From an uncultured Prevotella sp. (GTDB lineage Bacteria; Bacteroidota; Bacteroidia; Bacteroidales; Bacteroidaceae), in assembly GCA_900319905.1 (NCBI GenBank), contig ONQB01000003.1, forward strand, positions 1 through 64,000: DNA of 64,000 nt, read 5' to 3'. The position numbers were made by a program, and so were the translations under genes. A model generated the notes under the pieces. It searched no databases. It saw only the letters and a list, made by a program, of their open reading frames with translations, and was not told the DNA's origin. Positions 31,551 through 40,281 of this stretch are shown in pieces; within the stretch, counting starts at the first letter, position 1, and each line of letters begins with the position of its first letter.

Positions 31551-34418
31551 TTATTTCCGCTTGTTTGTTGAAAGATGTTTTATCCACTGCCAGACCTCGC
31601 GCACCCACAGCACCAACGATGATCCGACGATGATGATGACCCAGTCGGTGAACTTCAGTCCTACGACATTGAAGAACTGCTGTAGCACCGGCAGCTCTAC
31701 CATGGCGATCTGTCCAAGGAAGATGATGGCCGCGGTAAAGAGCAGTCCCTTGCAGCCTTTGAAATGAAGGGCGCTGCGTCCGGTCTCGAAGGCACGGGCA
31801 TTGAACAAATAGAAGAAATGGGTCATGACAAAGATGGTGAAAAACAGCGTAAGCTCATAGGGCGTCAGTCCGTCGGCCTTGCCTAAGTGCACGTGCAGCA
31901 GGTCGGTGAGCTGACGGATGTCGGCATGCTCAAAGATATAGAGCAAGACGAAGAGCAGAAGGAAGAAGAATCCGCCGACGCCAAGGATGTTCTCATACAT
32001 ATTACGGTTGAGAATGAACGCCTTGCGGTCGCGTGGCTTGTCACGCATCACGCGTTCGGACGGTGGCAGCGAGGCCAGCGCCATGGCGGCAAACGTATCC
32101 ATGATGAGGTTGACCCACAGCATCTGCGTCACCGTGAGCGGACTCTGCGTACCCATGAAAGCACCCAAGAGCACGATGAACGATGCCGCCACGTTGACCG
32201 TGAGCTGGAACAGCAGGAAGCGCTGGATGTTCTGATAAAGCGACCGTCCCCACATGACGGCTCTGCCGATAGAACCGAATGAATTGTCGATGATGGTGAT
32301 GTCGCTGGCTTCCTTGGCTACCGACGTGCCATCGCCCATCGACAGGCCCACATGTGCCTGCTTCAGTGCCGGTGCGTCGTTGGTGCCGTCACCAGTGACC
32401 GCCACCACCTGATTGCAACGCTGCAACGACTCCACGAGCCGTTTCTTGTCCATCGGCCGCGCACGGGCAATGATCTTCAGATCCATCACGCGGCTGTCGA
32501 GCTCGCTGTCGCTCAAGGCACCCAGTTCAGGACCGGTGATGATGTTACGGTCGTTGTCGGCATCGGACCAAAGACCTATCTGCCGGCCTATCTCGCAGGC
32601 GGTAGCGGGTGTATCGCCCGTCACAATCTTGATGGCGATGCCGGCATCGAGACATTCCTTGACGGCTGCCGGCACGTCGCTGCGCACCGGGTCGCTGATG
32701 GCCACGATGCCTTGGAACGTAAACGGACCTGCCACAATACGATCGTCGACAAATGCAGATTCGTCGTCGTCAAGCACTTTATAGGCAAAGCCCAGCGTGC
32801 GCATGGCCTGCCGCTGATAGTCCAACAGTCGGTTGTTGATATCGGCCGTAGCCTCCGGCGACATAGTTGACTGGCAGAGGGCCAGCACCTTTTCGGGTGC
32901 TCCTTTCACGTAAACGATCTTCTTACCGGGGAACGAGGCCGAACGGACCACCGTCGCCATGTACTTGCGCTCAGTGGAGAACGGCAGTTCCTCCACCACG
33001 TCGGCATCCTCACGCAGCTGCTCGTAGTCGACGTGCTGTTGGCGCAGCCACAGCAGGAGTGCGCCCTCGGTGGGATTGCCCAGCACCTGTGGAGCGTCCG
33101 CATCTGAGAGATCGAGTGAGGCCGTGGAGTTGACGGCGATGCCCTCGGCGATAAGGCGGCTGGCCTCGTTGTCGGCCAACTGCTGTCCGTCAATACCACT
33201 GAAGTCGCAACGGTGCACCTGCATCTGGTTCTGCGTGAGTGTACCGGTTTTGTCGGTGCAAATAACCGTACAGGCACCCATCGTCTCGCAGGCGTGCATC
33301 TTCCTCACGAGGTTGTTGGTCTTGAGCATGCGCCGCATGCTATAGGCAAGGCTCAATGCGACAGCCATGGGCAGTCCCTCGGGCACCGTCACCACGATGA
33401 GCGTGACGGCAATCATCAGCGTGTCGAGGGTGTAGGTGATGAGGCCGGCCAGACTGTTGCCGGGTGTGAGCAGACGGAAAAGGTAGACCACCAACGCCAT
33501 GAGCACAACGAAGAAGCTCACGATGGCTACCGTATTGGCAGGCCAGCGCCAATGGCTGAACTTCTTGATGACCAAAAAGAAAAAGATGGCAGTGGGAACA
33601 ACCAGCAGGAACGCCGGTGCCTCGAAGTGGAAATAAAACAAGAGCTTGCCAACGATGACGATAGCGGCAAACACATAGCTCAGTTTGGAGATGAGCTGCC
33701 CCAGGCCGTCGAGCTGTTCATTGAGCGGCGTGCGCACGCTGTTGTCGATCTGCGCCGCCACAAACACCTTTCCGTTCTCCGTATGGTCACCGACGGCATC
33801 GACGCGGTACAGGCCGTGTCCTTCCATGACCTTGGTGCCACGCAGCACGCGGTTGGTGGCATAAGTAGCCTCCTTGTCGAAGTCGGCAGCATCGGTGCTC
33901 TTGTGTGCGACGGGTTCACCGGTGAGCGACGACTCGTCGACATTGAGGGCCACCGCCTCCAGCAACGTGCCGTCAGCAGGAATTTCCATGCCGGTGTTGA
34001 GTACGACAATGTCGCCCACGACGATGTCGCGCCTGGGCACCATCGTACGGTTGCCATCGCGAACAACCTCCACAGGCTCGTCGTCGTTGACCTGGTTGAG
34101 TACGGCAAACTGCTGGCCGGCCTTCATCTCAAAGTAAAAAGAGATGCCCGTGGCCAGAAAGATAGCCACAAAGATGCCCACCGGTTCAAAAAACACATCG
34201 GCACCCTTGTCTAAGGCGAAATACTCATAGACAGCGATGCCAATGGACAGCACGCCGGCGATGAGCAGAATAATGATTAAGGGATCGTAAAACTTCTTCA
34301 GAAAGACGACCCACAAGGGGTCCTTTGCTGGCGGAGTAAGCACATTGACACCATACTGTCTGCGACTGGCTTCTACTTCTGCGGGGGTCAGCCCTTGATA
34401 GTGATGTTTCTGTTGCAT
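31551..34418 (-). CDS. calcium-type P-type ATPase (PMCA-like, P2B)
   Basis: The 955-residue inner-membrane pump has the actuator loop LTGEP, the metal-site motif PEGLP in a helix, the phosphorylation site ICTDKTGTLTQNQMQ, the nucleotide-binding KGAPEKVL, and the hinge VAVTGDGTNDAPALKQA. About ten helices are predicted in the P2 layout, with the first pair at about 45-105. The family exports Ca2+ from the cytoplasm; some members carry other divalent cations. It has no calmodulin-like tail. It begins 15 bases after the lgt gene and is followed by DoxX, so the three probably form one unit. Confidence 0.92.
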   Translation of the reverse strand: MQQKHHYQGLTPAEVEASRRQYGVNVLTPPAKDPLWVVFLKKFYDPLIIILLIAGVLSIGIAVYEYFALDKGADVFFEPVGIFVAIFLATGISFYFEMKAGQQFAVLNQVNDDEPVEVVRDGNRTMVPRRDIVVGDIVVLNTGMEIPADGTLLEAVALNVDESSLTGEPVAHKSTDAADFDKEATYATNRVLRGTKVMEGHGLYRVDAVGDHTENGKVFVAAQIDNSVRTPLNEQLDGLGQLISKLSYVFAAIVIVGKLLFYFHFEAPAFLLVVPTAIFFFLVIKKFSHWRWPANTVAIVSFFVVLMALVVYLFRLLTPGNSLAGLITYTLDTLMIAVTLIVVTVPEGLPMAVALSLAYSMRRMLKTNNLVRKMHACETMGACTVICTDKTGTLTQNQMQVHRCDFSGIDGQQLADNEASRLIAEGIAVNSTASLDLSDADAPQVLGNPTEGALLLWLRQQHVDYEQLREDADVVEELPFSTERKYMATVVRSASFPGKKIVYVKGAPEKVLALCQSTMSPEATADINNRLLDYQRQAMRTLGFAYKVLDDDESAFVDDRIVAGPFTFQGIVAISDPVRSDVPAAVKECLDAGIAIKIVTGDTPATACEIGRQIGLWSDADNDRNIITGPELGALSDSELDSRVMDLKIIARARPMDKKRLVESLQRCNQVVAVTGDGTNDAPALKQAHVGLSMGDGTSVAKEASDITIIDNSFGSIGRAVMWGRSLYQNIQRFLLFQLTVNVAASFIVLLGAFMGTQSPLTVTQMLWVNLIMDTFAAMALASLPPSERVMRDKPRDRKAFILNRNMYENILGVGGFFFLLLFVLLYIFEHADIRQLTDLLHVHLGKADGLTPYELTLFFTIFVMTHFFYLFNARAFETGRSALHFKGCKGLLFTAAIIFLGQIAMVELPVLQQFFNVVGLKFTDWVIIIVGSSLVLWVREVWQWIKHLSTNKRK

Positions 34419-34433
34419 GCTTAATAGTCGGAA

Positions 34434-35291
34434 TTAATGATTATATTTTGCCCCAATCTTCTCTTTCCACTTGCCATTCATCATGCAGGCGATGCCGATG
34501 AGGATGAAAGGAATGGACAACAACTGTCCCATGTCGAGTGCCATGCCAGCCTCGAAAGGTTCCTGGATGTCCTTGGTGAACTCGATGAAGAAACGGGCGG
34601 TAAACACCAAGGAGAGGCACAGACCTACGAAGAAGCCGCTGCCCACCTTCTCCTTATGACGACGATAGACCAAGTAGATGACAAAGAAGAACACGGCATA
34701 GCTGAGCGCCTCGTAGAGCTGCCCCGGATGACGGGGATAGGCGTCGACCTTCTCGAAGATGAAAGCCCAGGGCACATCGGTCACCTTGCCGATAATCTCT
34801 GAGTTCATCAGGTTGCCCAATCTGATGAACGTGGCCGTAATGCAGGAGCAGATGCCCATGTTGTCAAGCACCACCCACACATTGATCTTATAGCGCTTCA
34901 CATAGAGGAAGATGGCAATGATCATGCCGATGACGCCGCCGTGGGAAGCCAAGCCCTGATAGCCGATATATTTCCAGGAACCGTCGGCCATATGGCGCAT
35001 AGGGATGAGCATCTCCACAAAGTGATCCCACGAACCTAAGAAGTAGCCTGGCTCGTAGAACAGGCAGTGGCCCAGGCGGGCGCCTATCAGCACGCTGATG
35101 AAGATGTAGAAAAACAATGGGTCGAACTTCTCGTCGGGGATGTGCTGTTCCTTATAGAGACGCTTCATGAGCAGATAGCCCAGCAGCAGTCCCATCAGCC
35201 AACACATGCCATACCAGCGTACGCCAAAGCTTCCGATGTGGAAAATGACCTCATTGGGGTTCCAAACGATATACAGCAAGTTATTCAACAT
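34434..35291 (-). CDS. lgt: prolipoprotein diacylglyceryl transferase
   Basis: The 285-residue inner-membrane enzyme moves diacylglyceryl from phosphatidylglycerol to the lipobox Cys of prolipoproteins, the first step of lipoprotein maturation. Motifs: WYGMCWLMGLLLGYLL, GARLGHCLFYEP, ASHGGVIGMI with the conserved His, the signature RLGNLMNSEIIG, and the HPGQLYEAL block. About seven helices are seen. It is the first gene of the run with the P-ATPase and DoxX genes. Confidence 0.95.
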   Translation of the reverse strand: MLNNLLYIVWNPNEVIFHIGSFGVRWYGMCWLMGLLLGYLLMKRLYKEQHIPDEKFDPLFFYIFISVLIGARLGHCLFYEPGYFLGSWDHFVEMLIPMRHMADGSWKYIGYQGLASHGGVIGMIIAIFLYVKRYKINVWVVLDNMGICSCITATFIRLGNLMNSEIIGKVTDVPWAFIFEKVDAYPRHPGQLYEALSYAVFFFVIYLVYRRHKEKVGSGFFVGLCLSLVFTARFFIEFTKDIQEPFEAGMALDMGQLLSIPFILIGIACMMNGKWKEKIGAKYNH

Positions 35292-35342
35292 AGTTGTGTC
35301 AGGGTTTATTGATAAATGATGACGGATGAAGAGAATGAGGGT

Positions 35343-35481
35343 GTATCAAAATTGGAGAAGTCCGGGAGTTCAGAAGTCCAGGAGTCCTGTCAATACTATA
35401 ATGATACCTTATTATCAGATACTTATACATTTGACAGAACTTCCTAACTTCCGGACTTCTGAACTTCCTCAATTTTGATAC
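35343..35481. repeat. (GAAGTYCR)n hairpin element with GTATCAAAATT ends
   Basis: GTATCAAAATTGGAGAAGTCC at the left is inverted at the right as GAACTTCCTCAATTTTGATAC. The centre has TACTATAATGATACCTTATTATCAG, as in the copy at 52506-52648. It fills the gap between lgt and ychF. Confidence 0.8.
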
Positions 35482-35503
35482 GTCTCCTCCAAAAACTTTG
35501 CGT

Positions 35504-36607
35504 TTAGACATTGAAACGGAAGTGCATGATGTCACCGTCCTGCACCTCGTAGTCCTTGCCTTCGATATACAGTTTACCAGCCTCACGCACGGCAGCCTCG
35601 GAACCGTACTGCAGGTAGTCGTCATACTTGATGACCTCAGCGCGGATGAAGCCTTTCTCGAAGTCGGTATGGATAACGCCGGCGCACTGCGGGGCCTTCC
35701 AGCCTTTGTGGAACGTCCAGGCCTTCACCTCCATCTCACCGGCGGTAATGAACGTCTGCAGGTTGAGCAGATGGTAAGCCTTCTTGATCAGGCGGTTGAC
35801 GCCGCTCTCCTCCAGTCCGAGCTCGTCGAGGAAGAGTTTTTTGTCCTCGTAGGTATCGAGCGATGCGATGTCTTCCTCGGTCTTGGCAGCGATGACCATC
35901 GCCTCAGCGCCCTCCTTGGCAGCGATGTCCTCAATGATCTTGCTGTATTTGTTGCCACTCTTGGCGCTGGCCTCATCGACGTTGCACACATATAGTACAG
36001 GCTTGGTGGTCAGCAGGAAGAGGTCATGGGCCGCTTTCAGTTCTTCTTTGGTGTCGAAGGTCACTGTGCGCGCATTCTCGCCGCGGTCGAGCACCTCCTT
36101 GTAGGCCTTGAGCACACTCACGAGCACCTTGGCGTCCTTGTTGCCAGTGGCAGCAATCTTCTCCTGCTTGGCCAGCTGTCCCTCAATGGTCTCAAGGTCC
36201 TTAAGCTGCAGCTCGGTATCGATAATGTCTTTGTCGGCTGCGGGGTCTACGGGTGCCCCACCCTCGCGCACCACATTGTCGTCGTCGAAGCAACGGATGA
36301 CATGGATAATGGCGTCGCACTCACGGATGTTACCCAAAAACTTATTGCCGAGGCCCTCACCCTTGGACGCTCCTTTCACCAGACCTGCAATGTCCACAAT
36401 CTCACAGGTTGCAGGAACGATGCGGCCGGGATGAACAAGCTCCGCGAGTTTGGTAAGACGCTCATCGGGCACGGTAATCACACCGAGGTTGGGTTCAATA
36501 GTACAAAACGGGAAGTTGGCTGCCTGTGCCTTAGCACTCGACAGGCAGTTGAAAAGCGTGGACTTGCCTACATTCGGCAGACCCACGATGCCACATTTTA
36601 AAGCCAT
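35504..36607 (-). CDS. ychF: redox-regulated ATPase YchF (Obg family)
   Basis: The 367-residue P-loop protein has G1 GLPNVGKSTLFN near residues 9-20, G3 DIAGLVKGASKGEGLGN, and NxxE-type G4 (YVCNVDEAS) in place of NKxD, as YchF prefers ATP. The C-terminal TGS-like domain ends with YLQYGSEAAVREAGKLYIEGKDYEVQDGDIMHFRFNV. It is a ribosome-associated factor. A -7 box (TAATTTTG on the minus strand) lies at 36637-36644. It stands alone between repeats. Confidence 0.95.
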   Translation of the reverse strand: MALKCGIVGLPNVGKSTLFNCLSSAKAQAANFPFCTIEPNLGVITVPDERLTKLAELVHPGRIVPATCEIVDIAGLVKGASKGEGLGNKFLGNIRECDAIIHVIRCFDDDNVVREGGAPVDPAADKDIIDTELQLKDLETIEGQLAKQEKIAATGNKDAKVLVSVLKAYKEVLDRGENARTVTFDTKEELKAAHDLFLLTTKPVLYVCNVDEASAKSGNKYSKIIEDIAAKEGAEAMVIAAKTEEDIASLDTYEDKKLFLDELGLEESGVNRLIKKAYHLLNLQTFITAGEMEVKAWTFHKGWKAPQCAGVIHTDFEKGFIRAEVIKYDDYLQYGSEAAVREAGKLYIEGKDYEVQDGDIMHFRFNV

Positions 36608-36636
36608 TTGTTATAAACGTTTATATCTTTTGCCTG

Positions 36637-36644
36637 CAAAATTA
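36637..36644 (-). promoter_or_regulatory. -7 element of ychF
   Basis: Plus strand CAAAATTA, i.e. TAATTTTG, 30 bases before the start codon. No clear -33 box. Confidence 0.45.
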
Positions 36645-36689
36645 CTTAATAAATGCGACATAACGGCGATTATGCCGATGTATCTTAAT

Positions 36690-36778
36690 TAATCTTTGCT
36701 AAATAAGGTCCAATGGCAACTGTCCGGCAGGTAGACTATAACAGGGACCAAGCCATAGCCAGCGCTATGAGAAGGTGA
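36690..36778 (+). pseudogene. remnant of the 3' end of a glf (UDP-galactopyranose mutase) gene
   Basis: The frame ending at TGA 36776-36778 reads DYNRDQAIASAMRR, very close to the glf C-terminus YYNMDQAIASAMRKWGEY at 12490-12530. A run of 21 identical bases (36745-36765 and 12498-12518) supports this. Upstream similarity is patchy (shared ATCTTTG at about 36691). Only the tail of the gene survives. Confidence 0.65.
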
Positions 36779-37238
36779 CTAAAAAACTAAGATTCGTCCG
36801 TATTTTTCATGTATTTTTAACATTATGGAGGCCTATATTAGTCACATCATGCCCTTCTTGTCGAAATTTGGGCAGCTATGAACGGCTTAACGTAAACAAC
36901 TATCAATCAATAATTTACGTATTATAGCATCAAACAACCACTTAATGTGGCACGGCCTTTCGGCGAAAAGGCAAGTTCATTTCGGCGAAAAGCAAGTCCT
37001 TTATCGCCGATAAGGCACGTTCATTTCAGCGAAAAGCCAGTTCCTTATCGCCGAAAAGGCAAGTCCTTCTCGGCGATAAGGCGAGTCTGTCTCAACGAAA
37101 TCGAACCAAAACAACGATGAAAAGGGCACTTTTGGACGATTTCATCGGGCCTTCACAGCGATTTCACCCCATTTCCTTCTCAAAACAGCGGTAAAATCCT
37201 AACAGCGTTTTGTAATATGTTTTCTATTTATTTTCTAT
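36779..37238. other. intergenic stretch with a palindromic array, no gene
   Basis: About 460 bases between the glf remnant and dprA. It holds the tandem array at 36957-37102; nothing else is recognised. Confidence 0.6.
36957..37102. repeat. tandem array of about 22-bp units with palindromic cores
   Basis: Six to seven units such as TTTCGGCGAAAAGGCAAGTTCA. The core alternates between TTTCGGCGAAA and TTATCGCCGATAA, each close to a palindrome, with a spacer AAGGCAAGTYC. Unit length is 21-23 bp. Confidence 0.75.
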
Positions 37239-38360
37239 TTACAGCAAGTGGTAAGTGCCACCGGCATACGCCTTCACCACGCCCTTCATCTCCAACTGCA
37301 GCAACAGTGCGATGGTGGCACCGATGGGCAATCGCAGTTGGGTAGAGATGGTGTCGCTGCGCAAGTCATTGTTTTGTCGCAGCAACGCTACCACTTTCTG
37401 TTCATCAGCCGTCAGACTGGGGAAGAGGTCGCGTGCGATGCCATCCTGCCGCGCCCGTTCGAGCACCTGTTCATCCTGCCACCCCATGGCATTGACGAAG
37501 TCCTCAGCCGATGTGATGAGCCCTGCCCCGCAGTCACGTATGAGGTTGTTGCAACCCACGCTGGCAGGCGCATTCACCGGACCGGGGAAAGCAAACACGT
37601 CACGGTGATACTCACGGGCAATACGCGTGGTGATGAGGCCTCCACCCTTCTCCGCACTCTCCACGAGGATGGTGGCATCGCAGAGTCCCGCCGTAATGCG
37701 GTTGCGACGCACGAAGTTGAGTTTCTCTATTTTCGTGTGCGTCATGTACTCCGTGATGAGCCCGCCGTGCCTGACCATCTCATTGGCCGTATCGCGATGT
37801 GAGGGCGGGTAGAGCGTGTCAAGGCCCTGTGCCAGCACCGCCACGGTGTCCATGCCATTGGCCAGCGCGTTGCGGTGGGCCAGCACGTCGATGCCATAGG
37901 CCAGTCCACTCACGATGAGCACGTCGGGACAGAGCACACGCAGGTCGGCCACGAAGTGGCGTATCAGGTCTTCGCCATAGCGCGTGTTGCGGCGCGTGCC
38001 CACAATGCTGATGACATGACGGCTGTCGAGGTTGGCCGTGCCCTTATAAAACAGCATGAGCGGCGCATCGGGACACTGCTTGAGGCGTTTGGGATAGTCG
38101 TCGTCATTGAGACATACCACCCGTATGCCATGCGCCTCATCGTAAGCCAACTCCTCTTCCGCCCGCTGCCGCATGCCGTCGATGTCGCGGAGGTCGTCGT
38201 ACACACGACGCGGCAAGCCGGGGAACAGCTGGCTCAGCTCGTCACGCTGCTCGATGATGGCCGTCGCCGAACCCATGCGGCGATAGAGTTCCACCATCAC
38301 GTTGAGATGGTAGAAGCTCAGACGGGCCAGGATAGCCGTGTTGACCAGTTCACTGCTCAT
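37239..38360 (-). CDS. dprA: DNA-processing protein DprA
   Basis: The 373-residue protein loads RecA on incoming single-stranded DNA in transformation. Motifs: YPKRLKQCPDAPLMLFYKG, VISIVGTRRNTRYGEDL with the Rossmann start, IVSGLAYGIDVLAHRNAL, VLAQGLDTLYPPSHR, and FVRRNRITAGLCDATILVES. A C-terminal winged-helix tail (LRQNNDLRSDTISTQLRLPI) is present. The ATG at 38360 is preferred; it overlaps the thioesterase stop by 11 bases. Com genes are not in the window, so competence is not implied by itself. Confidence 0.93.
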   Translation of the reverse strand: MSSELVNTAILARLSFYHLNVMVELYRRMGSATAIIEQRDELSQLFPGLPRRVYDDLRDIDGMRQRAEEELAYDEAHGIRVVCLNDDDYPKRLKQCPDAPLMLFYKGTANLDSRHVISIVGTRRNTRYGEDLIRHFVADLRVLCPDVLIVSGLAYGIDVLAHRNALANGMDTVAVLAQGLDTLYPPSHRDTANEMVRHGGLITEYMTHTKIEKLNFVRRNRITAGLCDATILVESAEKGGGLITTRIAREYHRDVFAFPGPVNAPASVGCNNLIRDCGAGLITSAEDFVNAMGWQDEQVLERARQDGIARDLFPSLTADEQKVVALLRQNNDLRSDTISTQLRLPIGATIALLLQLEMKGVVKAYAGGTYHLL

Positions 38361-38754
38361 GGAACCCGAATGCTTTGTCGTAATCCTCACTGATACCAAG
38401 CTTGCCGTTGATGAGTGTCACCAGGTCGACATCGGCATGAAAAGACAGCTTCATGTCGGAAGCCCGATAAATGTCATGCTCAAAGACATAGCGCAGTCCC
38501 TCCTTGTGCAGGTTGAGACACGACACCATCTCGTCGTCGCAGCGCAAGGGCACCTTGAACTTAAGCGTCATACGGGCCACCACGGCGTCGACGCCCTTCT
38601 CGTGAAGTGCGGAGAAGCTCACGCCAAGGCTTTTCAGAAAGCGGTGACGCGTATGCTCTGTATAGTGCAGGTAGTTGGCATTGTTGACGATGCCTTCGAT
38701 GTCACATTCGTAATCACGCACTTCCATGCGGGTGGTAAACAGATAGTCTTTCAT
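38350..38754 (-). CDS. acyl-CoA thioesterase, 4HBT fold
   Basis: The 134-residue hot-dog protein shows the typical EVRDYECDIEGIVNNANYLHYTEHTRHRF, with the Asp-containing loop of 4-hydroxybenzoyl-CoA thioesterase relatives. It is cytoplasmic and probably hydrolyses acyl-CoA or acyl-ACP. It overlaps the DUF2851 gene by 4 bases upstream and DprA by 11 bases downstream, so the three are translationally coupled. Substrate is unknown. Confidence 0.88.
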   Translation of the reverse strand: MKDYLFTTRMEVRDYECDIEGIVNNANYLHYTEHTRHRFLKSLGVSFSALHEKGVDAVVARMTLKFKVPLRCDDEMVSCLNLHKEGLRYVFEHDIYRASDMKLSFHADVDLVTLINGKLGISEDYDKAFGFHEQ

Positions 38755-40049
38755 TCTCTTTGTTTTAGATATTCATAGCCAAAGCGGCAGCGCAGGCATT
38801 CGCGCCGGTCGCAGTATTCTTTCTTGAGTTGGATAAGGGCCTGACTGTCGCCTGCATTCTCCACCCCCAATCCTATCTCGCTCCAGGTGCGCACAATGGT
38901 GTTGTCCTCAGCACGCAGCTGTTCGAGGATGTCGAAGGCCCGGTCGCAGAGTTTGTCGTCCTGCTTATGGCGGCCGTAGGCAAAGAGCATCGGCACCACC
39001 GTGTTGATAAGCAACAGATTGATGGACGAGGCCGAGAGATGCTTCTTGCTCTTGGCACTCTCGCAGCCGAAGGCGTAGTGTGTCTCCCAGTAAGGTGTGA
39101 CCTGTGTGGAGAGCATGTCCTTGATATCATCAAGTTGTCCGGTCTCAACCAGCAGGCTCAGACTGGTCTTGCGCTGACAGTAGAGGTTGACCAACTGGGC
39201 AATGCGGATATGTGGGAAGTTCTGCGGACGCAAGCGGAGGAAGCGCCACAGCCGGTAGTCGATGGGGGTGAGCTGGAACTTATGGGCGAGATAGGCATAC
39301 TCGTGTTGTAAACGCTGGAAGTAGTCATCATCGATGGCAGCCTGCCGGTGGCGCTCGGGCATCGATGCCGTATCGAGCAGTCCGGCCTGTCCCATGAAGA
39401 ACGCCTCAACCTGGAAAGCGTTGTCACGGTGGTGGCCCACGTCATTGAGGGGCACGCTCAGCGCCCATTGCTCCATCGCGTCGCCGTTGATGCCAAAGCC
39501 ATAGTTGCGGGCGATGGTCACGAAGTAAGCACTTTCCCATGAACCGTCACACAAACGGGCACGACGCCGTATGTCCTCCGTCTTACGCTCCAGCCGCTCC
39601 GTCTCCAACGCACTCATCCACGACCGTACCTTCAAGCGTGGGAGCTGTGGAATGACCTTATAACAAGGTGGATAGGTATCAGTCCTTAGCAACTCCTCAT
39701 AGTTGTGGCGCACTGTGTCGGGCACTGCCAACTCCACCTGAGGCGGCTGCAGACCATTGGCCGTGGTCACCACGCAGTCCACACGACCGGCCACATGGAG
39801 CACCGTGTTGTTGTAGTGCGGATCACGCTCATGACCATGCAGGAACCAGTCGCTCGACTTGTCGTGGATCTCCACATTACCTACCCACAGTGTACCGCCG
39901 ATCTTCACCTTTGCATTGAAGAAGTCAGGGCCGGCATTAAAATTATGCAGACCAGGGTCGATGACCTCCACCGGCTCGCCGTCGGTGGTGTGCAGTCCTT
40001 GCAAAGGATAGAGCTTGTGCTTCCAGCAATAGTGCAATAGTTGTTCCAT
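38751..40049 (-). CDS. DUF2851 family protein
   Basis: This 432-residue protein is of a family found mostly in Bacteroidetes. Characteristic blocks: LHYCWKHKLYPLQGLHTTDG, NFNAGPDFFNAKVKIGGTLW, VGNVEIHDKSSDWFLHGHE and YNNTVLHVAG. The N-terminal block has a nuclease-like arrangement (GPDFxNAKV...GNVEIH), but a biochemical role is not established. It is first of the coupled run DUF2851 - thioesterase - DprA. A minus-strand -7 box TACTTTTG (plus CAAAAGTA, 40112-40119) lies upstream. Confidence 0.88.
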   Translation of the reverse strand: MEQLLHYCWKHKLYPLQGLHTTDGEPVEVIDPGLHNFNAGPDFFNAKVKIGGTLWVGNVEIHDKSSDWFLHGHERDPHYNNTVLHVAGRVDCVVTTANGLQPPQVELAVPDTVRHNYEELLRTDTYPPCYKVIPQLPRLKVRSWMSALETERLERKTEDIRRRARLCDGSWESAYFVTIARNYGFGINGDAMEQWALSVPLNDVGHHRDNAFQVEAFFMGQAGLLDTASMPERHRQAAIDDDYFQRLQHEYAYLAHKFQLTPIDYRLWRFLRLRPQNFPHIRIAQLVNLYCQRKTSLSLLVETGQLDDIKDMLSTQVTPYWETHYAFGCESAKSKKHLSASSINLLLINTVVPMLFAYGRHKQDDKLCDRAFDILEQLRAEDNTIVRTWSEIGLGVENAGDSQALIQLKKEYCDRRECLRCRFGYEYLKQRE

Positions 40050-40111
40050 AATGCGCGTTGTACTTGGTATGCATCGGTTATTGATAAGGCGGTCGTGACG
40101 ACCTTAGATTG

Positions 40112-40119
40112 CAAAAGTA
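40112..40119 (-). promoter_or_regulatory. -7 element of the DUF2851-thioesterase-dprA genes
   Basis: Plus strand CAAAAGTA, i.e. TACTTTTG, 63 bases before the start at 40049. The divergent TPR regulator uses the same sequence, TACTTTTGCAAT, at 40227-40238. Confidence 0.45.
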
Positions 40120-40226
40120 AACAAAATAATGATAACTGAGACGGCACAGGGCCACAAACTTTCGAAGATTTGTCGTCGCGCTGCCTTTTAAGCTGTCTTT
40201 CGCTCTCATTTTTAAAGAATATTGTT

Positions 40227-40234
40227 TACTTTTG
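40227..40234 (+). promoter_or_regulatory. -7 element of the second TPR regulator
   Basis: TACTTTTG, 48 bases before the ATG at 40282. It excludes the upstream TTG frame as the true start. Confidence 0.45.
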
Positions 40235-40281
40235 CAATAGTGGCAACGAAATTGCTGCCATCACAAAGCATCGTCTCAATC

